Of a DNA stretch of 34,927 nt, positions 29,163 through 34,927 are shown piece after piece. The notes beneath the pieces are model-generated. The model did not search any database. It was not told the origin of the DNA and was given only the letters and a program-made list of their open reading frames with translations. The position numbers and the translations under genes are program-made. Numbering within the stretch: position 1 is the stretch's first letter; every line of letters begins with the position of its first letter. This DNA comes from a virus, in the IMG/VR virus record IMGVR_UViG_3300042691_011429, positions 1 to 34,927 of that record; one strand, given 5' to 3'.

Positions 29163-32100
29163 ATGGAACCACAAGGTCAGCCAGTCCCAATCATACCTGC
29201 CGGCACAAAGGTTAAGCTGCCTTACCACATCAATCCTGAGACTGGCAGTGGTTATGAAATTGAGGTGCAGACAGACACTCCTCAGCCAGAGTTTCAGGCT
29301 GAAGTAGATCGTTTATTTCCAAAGACGCTGGCGTCCCTTGCAACGCAGTTGCTTGATAAGGATCCGACTGCACCCATGTTGTCAAAAGAAGACTTCATGG
29401 CAGTCTGGAACAGTGCTCAGGCTATGGACGCCGGGAAGACTGAGGCACAGAATCAGATCAAGGGTGGCCCAGGATTCTTCAAGAAGGGCTACGATGTGCT
29501 CAAGCACATGGCCAGTTACATCGGTGAAGGTGCCGCTGAGACACTTGGAATTGCTGCTTCGATGGCACCATCTGTGGACATGACTGGTTCCATGGACATG
29601 GATCCAAACGCTCAGTCTAAAGCCGGCATCAAGCTCCTAAATGGCATCCTGACAGGAACTGGCAGACTTATGGACGCGGCGGGCGTTGTGGGAGCGCTGG
29701 CTTGGGACAAGATCGCCAACGACCCATACTCTCTGTACACCACCGGCAAGTATGCGCAGCAGGCTGAATATATGCGGAAGGCTCAGGGCTACGGGATGCT
29801 GCCTGGGTCTACTCAAGAGGAAATCGACTCTGGCTTAAAAGCGGGCAACATCCTTGACATCACCTTGCTGTTTCCAGCGGTCTCAGCCCTTACAAAGGGG
29901 ATGGGCAAAGCCGGAGAAGCCGTGGCGGGACAAGCGCTTGAAGAGTTCTCTAAAAGCCTAGCACAACGCTCCGTTGATAGCCTTGGGCGAAGAGCCTTGG
30001 GACAAGCAATGGAGACTGCTGGTGGAGCGCTTGAAAAGGTTGGCTCCTTTTCTGCGCTTGGAGATTCGCTTGCCCGTGGATTCTTAAGAACCGAAACCGC
30101 AAAAGCTGGCACAGGACTTAGTGCCGTTGTGGCTGGCAGCGTCCTTCCAGATGAAGGCCCACTCTCGTATGCCGGAACCGCCCTTCAGGCTTATGGTGGG
30201 CTTCGCTTTGCCCAGTACGCCGGTGCTGCCACGAAGTGGGCGGGACGAGTTCTTGGCTCCGAAGAGTTGGCTTCTAAGATCATGCAAGATGCCATGCGCA
30301 ACGCTGAAGTGCAGGGTGCTGAGCGTTTGGCAGTCAAGTTGGTCAAAGCCGCTCCAGATCCTGCTGTTCGTTTGACGCGCAAGGTTCTCGATGGAGCGAT
30401 GATCCCGGCAACCATTGGCGCTACTTTGAGTGGAGCGCAGGAAGCCGCAGATCCTTTTAGCACTCCCCTTAGTGTTGCGCAGGCTGCCACCTATGGCGCT
30501 ACTGGTGGAGCAGCGATTGGCGGAGCAATTGGTGGGACAACTGGACTTGCGGCAGAGTTGACCGGCAAGGCTGCCCAACAGGCTTTCGTGCGCGAGGTGC
30601 TCACGGACATCGTCACTCGTCCAGAGGAACGGTCATTTATCATCAACAACCAAGATGTCTACATTCCGGATGACATCCAAAACAGGTTGAATGTTCTTAA
30701 CTCAGAGAACATGACTACACGGCAAAAGGCTTCCCTGTTTGGGATCCTTGACAGTGCCGAACACGCTGGTGTTGATGTAGCTTTCATCAACGACGCCACA
30801 CCTCTTCCTGATGCCTTGGGTGGTTCTGGAGCCAACATGGGCAAGGGTGTCAAGTTCGTCAACGACGCCGGGCGCAAGACGATTTTCATCAACGCTGATC
30901 AGATTAACCACACTGGCGCGATACACGAGGTGATGCACGCCTACACCAGTGACCAAGTGGCATCTGACTTTGTGCGGAACCTGTCTAAAGAACGTGGCGG
31001 AGAACTGGGCGCGTTCCAAGAGCTGGGCACGATGGCTCAGAAGTATTACGACACCCAGGCTCAGACCAATCCTGCGGCTGCCGAACAGATCAAGGCGAAC
31101 ATTGACCGGATGAATGATCCATCCCTGCCTATTCAGGACAGACTTGTGGCGGCAACAAATCTGGCGCATGAGTACATCGCTGAAGGCGTTTCGCAAAGCC
31201 TCGCAGACGCCAAGCCTGAGTCCCTGCAAGACTTCCGCGGTTCTGCCATCTCGGCGTTTGCAGACAAGGCTTTCCGTGGAGCTTTAGAGAAGTTCCAGAC
31301 TGCAACCGGGATGAGTTCTGTTGGTGCAACTCGCGATCCTATCTCTGGTCACTTCTTTAAGGATGGCAAAATCATCAGCAGTCAACCGTTGGCAGATATC
31401 ACCAAAAAGATTCAGACTGCCATCAACACGCGCACTCAGGTGCCCACCAGTGTTAAAGCTGCCACTAAACCATTTGTCGAAAGGGTTCCGAAGGACGTTC
31501 CTATTGTTGGTGAAACTATGCAGAACGGTGGCCGTGTTGTGGCCGTGGAGCCGCGAGCAACCTATGAGGACACTCATCCCAATGGTGCTCTAACCACCGA
31601 ACAGGAAAAAGCTGTCTACCACAAGGCTATCTACAATCAGGTAGCTCAGGCTATGGGCGCAACTGATGCAAATGCTGTGCTCATCCAGCAGGGTGTTTAT
31701 CCCGGCAACATTCAGGTTGGGACTCCGATTATTTACGCAGACAAGCTAACGCCTCAGCATGTCTCTGCTTTGTTTCAGGCTCAAACTCAGCATGGCGCTC
31801 CGCTCATTGCGCCAGAAAACCGTGAGGCTGTTGCTCGCTTTGCTCAGGCACTTAACGATGGTCACCTTGTTTCCGTAACGCATAGTGTGAACGTCGGCAA
31901 ATCTACCGGCAAGGATCGTGCCTACACTGCCAGGGTTGCTCAGGTTGGGTTACCAATGGCGTTCAGCATGACCAGTGGCAAGAAGGGTTCTGGCCCCAAG
32001 ATGGAGTTCTTCAACCTATCGCTTGCCAACGACATGATCAATCTGAACCGGACTTACTCTCCGGCGATTGACGCGGCACTCAGGGATCTGCGTGTCAACT

Positions 32101-34292
32101 CACTGGAAGATGTTGTGCCATATGCTAAGGCGTACATCGACAACCTAAGCTCTACAGGATCGGTGCCATCAGCAAGGGCACTAGCCGCTGTGGCCCCAGA
32201 GGGAGCCAGCACGAAGAATCTAGAGTTCATGCGCGACATGCTGCATATGTCTAGCGCAATTCAGCCTAGGGCTAAACGTGGCGAGGTTCGTATTAATGAG
32301 CCCTACATGGACCCGATGAAGTTTCGCAACGTTCCAAAACCGGAACTCGAAGCTGTCACTCCTCAGGGAGAAAAGTTCAAAACCACTCTGTCCCGTGAAC
32401 GCACTGGCATCCAGAGTATCCGACTAGATGGGATCAGTGATGTTCAGCTTTACCAACCTAATGGTCAGCCTGTGCAGGTTACGGTTGATAAACCGCAGCT
32501 TGTAAACAAGATCCGCGCAAACTTTAGTCCAGCAACATCAAAGCGGGAGATGCTAGCAAACGGAGAGACCGTCACGGACAACGTGACTGGTGAGCGGATG
32601 ATCATCTCGCCCAAGGGTACGGCAAAACTGTTTGATCCTGCTGGTCAACTGGTTGGAGTTTTTGAGAACGAAGAGGCTGCTGTTCTTAAAAGCAACCAAG
32701 CAAAACTAAAAGCAGCAACAGCAGAGACAGAGGCGAATGCCAGGCCAACACTCCATCGCGTATTTGAAGGTGGTCAGCCTATAAAAGTGACTGGGGAAGG
32801 CGTTTTTGCAGCCAAGCAACCTGAGCTTGCGTTTCGCATAACTGGCGAGCCTCAGATCAAAGATATTATTGAATCTGGTGTTGTTCGAGCAAGAGAAGGC
32901 AAAATGCGCGGCGGAAGATCTGGGGAGACCCAATGGTCCCGTGGCCATGAGTCACTAGGGTACAGGGCTTCTTCAAATGATAACCGGTATATTCTGGTTG
33001 CCTCTTCAGACATTAATGGTTTGCAAGGCGGGCTGCCTGCGTCTGACCTATTGCAGGTTTTAAAATCAGAGAATGGACAATGGGTAGATGTTACGAATGA
33101 AATAAAAACATCAGCATCTGGCGCAAGAGGCGTTGCTCAAATAATCCCTCCTTCTCGCAGGTTTAACGTCGAGTCTGCTGACATCCGCTTTTCTCCCAGT
33201 AGAACCGCTGCTGAAAAACGTGCGGCTGAGGTTGCTGCTGAAGAGCGCAAGTACGGTGTAAGCTCACGCACTGTGCCTGTTTCCATGATCCTAAACGAGG
33301 GCGAAGAGATCAGCAGAGCTATGAACGAGATCGTTCGTGAAAGTACGCCCACTCTTGTTGGTAAACTTGGAGCACCTGAAGATCTCGAAGCAAGGATAAC
33401 ACGAAGCCAAGCTGTGCTTGAACAGGTTGCTCCAAAGGAAGCTCTAAGCAAAACGGTCAGTAAACTTGCCCGCAAGCGCAAAGAAATCCAGCGCAAACAG
33501 GCTGAGATTGAAGCTGCTGTAGCCAAGACGGAAGCTGAAGGCACCATCGGTCCTGTGCCGGTTGGTCTGCGACCGCTGCCAGCAGTGAAGACTTTCAAAG
33601 AACTTGGTGACCTGCCTGGTGGCAGTCCAACACGGCTGCCATCTGAGCTGAAGATCAATCCAGAGCAACTGCGTCAGGTCTTCCGTAACCTTGACGTTGA
33701 AGAGTTCCCAACACCACAGGAAGCACCTCCTGCTGTCACAGATCTTATCTCGCAGAAAACTCCTCGCTCCGAGATCACGCACCGCACTGTGCTGGGCAAC
33801 ATACAGTCCGAAGCTGCCAAGACTGCTAGAGTTGGCGACATGAAGATTGACCAAATGCTCAAGGCCATGAGCGAAAAGCGTGAGGCCATGTTTGACGCTG
33901 AGCTTGCCCGTGTCAGAAACAAGTTTGACACTATGGAGTTGCAGGGCAAAGCAGAGGAAGCCCGGCAAGCTGGCATTGATCCTGAGATTGTGCGTCTTCG
34001 TAATGAGCACTTTGCTAACGTACAGCAACAGATTGCTCAGGTTGCTGAGCCAGCTCCGCTTAACAGTGGGACACCTGAGCCACCTGTGGAGACGCTCTTG
34101 CCCAACATGGCGACCGCTGCGGACGATCCTCGTATCCCGCGGGACATTGTCATTCAAGCCAGCCGTGGTAAGTTTAGGATTTGGTCAATCGGTAGACAAG
34201 CCGTACAGGCTGTTACCGACACCTATCAAGAGGCACTAAAAAAAGCGCAAGCTATTCAACTCAAACGCAGGAGAAAACAAAATGCCGCTTAA
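29163..34292 (+). CDS. Giant multidomain internal virion protein with zincin motif
   Basis: 1709 residues from ATG 29163 (MEPQGQPVPIIPAGTKVKLP). After a helical N-terminus and a Gly-rich hydrophobic stretch (GATGGAAIGGAIGGTTGLAA, ~446-466) comes a zinc metallopeptidase signature IHEVMHAYT (HEVMH 588-592) with HEYIAEG downstream as a possible third ligand. Later sections include a domain around ITGEPQIKDIIESGVVRA (~1225-1315) ending near ADIRFSPSRTAAEKRAA (~1340), a phrase typical of large polyvalent phage proteins, then a charged coiled-coil C-terminus. It is probably packaged and injected; the protease could act on virion or host proteins. Confidence 0.75.
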   Translation: MEPQGQPVPIIPAGTKVKLPYHINPETGSGYEIEVQTDTPQPEFQAEVDRLFPKTLASLATQLLDKDPTAPMLSKEDFMAVWNSAQAMDAGKTEAQNQIKGGPGFFKKGYDVLKHMASYIGEGAAETLGIAASMAPSVDMTGSMDMDPNAQSKAGIKLLNGILTGTGRLMDAAGVVGALAWDKIANDPYSLYTTGKYAQQAEYMRKAQGYGMLPGSTQEEIDSGLKAGNILDITLLFPAVSALTKGMGKAGEAVAGQALEEFSKSLAQRSVDSLGRRALGQAMETAGGALEKVGSFSALGDSLARGFLRTETAKAGTGLSAVVAGSVLPDEGPLSYAGTALQAYGGLRFAQYAGAATKWAGRVLGSEELASKIMQDAMRNAEVQGAERLAVKLVKAAPDPAVRLTRKVLDGAMIPATIGATLSGAQEAADPFSTPLSVAQAATYGATGGAAIGGAIGGTTGLAAELTGKAAQQAFVREVLTDIVTRPEERSFIINNQDVYIPDDIQNRLNVLNSENMTTRQKASLFGILDSAEHAGVDVAFINDATPLPDALGGSGANMGKGVKFVNDAGRKTIFINADQINHTGAIHEVMHAYTSDQVASDFVRNLSKERGGELGAFQELGTMAQKYYDTQAQTNPAAAEQIKANIDRMNDPSLPIQDRLVAATNLAHEYIAEGVSQSLADAKPESLQDFRGSAISAFADKAFRGALEKFQTATGMSSVGATRDPISGHFFKDGKIISSQPLADITKKIQTAINTRTQVPTSVKAATKPFVERVPKDVPIVGETMQNGGRVVAVEPRATYEDTHPNGALTTEQEKAVYHKAIYNQVAQAMGATDANAVLIQQGVYPGNIQVGTPIIYADKLTPQHVSALFQAQTQHGAPLIAPENREAVARFAQALNDGHLVSVTHSVNVGKSTGKDRAYTARVAQVGLPMAFSMTSGKKGSGPKMEFFNLSLANDMINLNRTYSPAIDAALRDLRVNSLEDVVPYAKAYIDNLSSTGSVPSARALAAVAPEGASTKNLEFMRDMLHMSSAIQPRAKRGEVRINEPYMDPMKFRNVPKPELEAVTPQGEKFKTTLSRERTGIQSIRLDGISDVQLYQPNGQPVQVTVDKPQLVNKIRANFSPATSKREMLANGETVTDNVTGERMIISPKGTAKLFDPAGQLVGVFENEEAAVLKSNQAKLKAATAETEANARPTLHRVFEGGQPIKVTGEGVFAAKQPELAFRITGEPQIKDIIESGVVRAREGKMRGGRSGETQWSRGHESLGYRASSNDNRYILVASSDINGLQGGLPASDLLQVLKSENGQWVDVTNEIKTSASGARGVAQIIPPSRRFNVESADIRFSPSRTAAEKRAAEVAAEERKYGVSSRTVPVSMILNEGEEISRAMNEIVRESTPTLVGKLGAPEDLEARITRSQAVLEQVAPKEALSKTVSKLARKRKEIQRKQAEIEAAVAKTEAEGTIGPVPVGLRPLPAVKTFKELGDLPGGSPTRLPSELKINPEQLRQVFRNLDVEEFPTPQEAPPAVTDLISQKTPRSEITHRTVLGNIQSEAAKTARVGDMKIDQMLKAMSEKREAMFDAELARVRNKFDTMELQGKAEEARQAGIDPEIVRLRNEHFANVQQQIAQVAEPAPLNSGTPEPPVETLLPNMATAADDPRIPRDIVIQASRGKFRIWSIGRQAVQAVTDTYQEALKKAQAIQLKRRRKQNAA

Positions 34293-34431
34293 ACATTCTA
34301 AAACAGAAAAGGCGTTCGTTCAGAACATCAAGACTGAGATCGCATCCGGCAAGCCACCCAAGCAGGCTGTGGCTATCGCCTACTCAGTGCAGAAAGAGGC
34401 CGCTCGCAAGGCTTCTGCAAAAAAACGCTAA
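34282..34431 (+). CDS. Small basic phage protein
   Basis: 49 residues starting MPLKHSKTEKAFVQNIKTEI and ending KEAARKASAKKR. It matches the common phage pattern of K...s.k....NI..E...GkP.kQAvAIA....r.a. Function unknown. It overlaps the giant gene's end by 11 bases and has a good AGGAG (34269-34273) eight bases before its ATG, rare in this genome. Confidence 0.7.
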   Translation: MPLKHSKTEKAFVQNIKTEIASGKPPKQAVAIAYSVQKEAARKASAKKR

Positions 34432-34533
34432 AGGTCTGTTGACCTCCAGCCGAATCTCTTGTTGCGTACAACCGTGTGCGGTTGCTGCGGGGACTGCCGT
34501 CCTTGCCCGCACTCGACGACAACAAACACATAA
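34432..34533 (+). promoter_or_regulatory. Spacer with two hairpins between the late operon and next module
   Basis: Directly after the stop is AGGTC-TGTT-GACCT (34432-34445), then CAACCG-TGTG-CGGTTG (34469-34484), a 6-bp stem with a 4-base loop. Neither is followed by a U run, so they are weak as intrinsic terminators. A module boundary is likely because gene function changes here, from virion to DNA metabolism. Confidence 0.4.
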
Positions 34534-34927
34534 ATGAAAGTAGCAAAAATAGCTGACTTGGCCAATCTGGCCGACGGTTCGATCATCGGTGAAATGTCAG
34601 TCCAGGTTAAGGCTGCATTCCCGCCCAAAACTGGCGAGGGCAAGTACGGTCCGTGGCGCGTGCAGGCTGCTGTGCTAAAGGACTCTACCGGAGAGGTGCG
34701 TGCCTCCTTTTGGACTAACGAGGAGATTAAGGACCTGATCGGCCAGACGGTGACCATTAAGTCCCAAGGTGGCGCAAAAGGTTTGCAGGGTTTGTCGGTT
34801 AAGTACTCCAAGCACTCCGACAGCAACGAGCTAAACATCACCGAGAAGGCTGCGATCATTGACTCTGCTGCCGGCGCGTTCCGTCAGGCTGAGACTGCCA
34901 ACAAGGTGAACGCTGCTCTCGCCAGCG
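34534..34927 (+). CDS. OB-fold-like single-stranded DNA-binding protein, 3'-partial
   Basis: At least 131 residues from ATG 34534, running off the window. The part visible reads KVAKIADLANLADGSIIGEM, then a strand pair with KYGPWRVQAAVLKDSTGEVR and FWTNEEIKDLIGQTVTIKSQ. The order of strands (xVxxxxP...GpWrvQxxxLxDxtGxxxxxFWtn) is that of an OB-fold of the RPA/SSB type, common in phage replication modules. It would coat ssDNA during replication or recombination. The C-terminus is missing. Confidence 0.7.
   Translation, partial: MKVAKIADLANLADGSIIGEMSVQVKAAFPPKTGEGKYGPWRVQAAVLKDSTGEVRASFWTNEEIKDLIGQTVTIKSQGGAKGLQGLSVKYSKHSDSNELNITEKAAIIDSAAGAFRQAETANKVNAALAS

Noticed and set aside
1-34927. CRISPR arrays, insertion sequences, integrase or attachment sites
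   Set aside because: No regularly spaced repeats, transposase, recombinase motifs or terminal inverted repeats were seen.

Overview
The window is part of the genome of an uncultured tailed bacteriophage, most likely a short-tailed (podovirus-like) one. It carries a terminase large subunit, portal, scaffold, an SU10/DUF5309-type major capsid protein, fibres, a lysis cassette and several large internal (ejection-type) virion proteins. I see no tape measure, sheath or baseplate genes. There is no integrase, recognisable repressor, tRNA, CRISPR array or insertion sequence. Most starts lack a Shine-Dalgarno sequence, which suggests a host lineage that relies little on it. The host itself cannot be named from the sequence.

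Layout. (1) 1-4484, plus strand: tightly overlapping small early genes. They encode basic and HTH proteins, a DUF3846-like protein, a possible small terminase, a DNA cytosine-5 methyltransferase whose gene also carries a second plausible protein in another frame, a tRNA-guanine-transglycosylase-like (DpdA-like) protein, a metallophosphoesterase, and several unknowns. The block ends with an AT-rich CAAAATC repeat tract, a remnant-like small ORF and a rho-independent terminator at 4794-4827. (2) 4841-5929, minus strand: a cassette of six tiny genes (21-65 codons), several overlapping by ATGA and two with membrane segments, running convergently into that terminator. (3) 5930-6624: no convincing gene. 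6625-7110 is an orphan plus-strand gene behind a 14-bp palindrome. (4) 7111-7530: a noncoding, hairpin-dense stretch with at least eight stems directly before the terminase gene, a candidate structured RNA.

(5) 7531-34431, plus strand: one nearly gap-free late operon. The order is terminase, portal, small protein, scaffold, major capsid, a repeat-bearing spacer, two connector-region proteins, a repetitive fibre with a LamG-like tip, a polyglycine adhesin-like protein, two duplicated mini-proteins, a DUF6321-like protein, two holin-like peptides, a GH108 endolysin, a zinc ribbon, a large tail hub protein, a second fibre, a small protein, an internal virion protein, a PAPS-reductase-family ATP pyrophosphatase overlapped by a YkgJ-like cysteine cluster protein, two further internal proteins, a 1709-residue protein with an HEVMH zincin motif, and a small basic protein. 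(6) From 34534 an OB-fold-like ssDNA-binding protein opens the next module and runs off the window.

How the parts fit. The late operon builds the particle, packages DNA, lyses the cell and supplies proteins that probably enter the next host with the DNA. The methyltransferase, the DpdA-like protein and the PAPS-reductase-family enzyme are three candidate nucleic-acid modification enzymes that could together protect phage DNA from restriction. The points most worth a second look are the dual-coding methyltransferase gene, the hairpin-rich region before the terminase, the minus-strand micro-gene cassette and the giant zincin-bearing virion protein.
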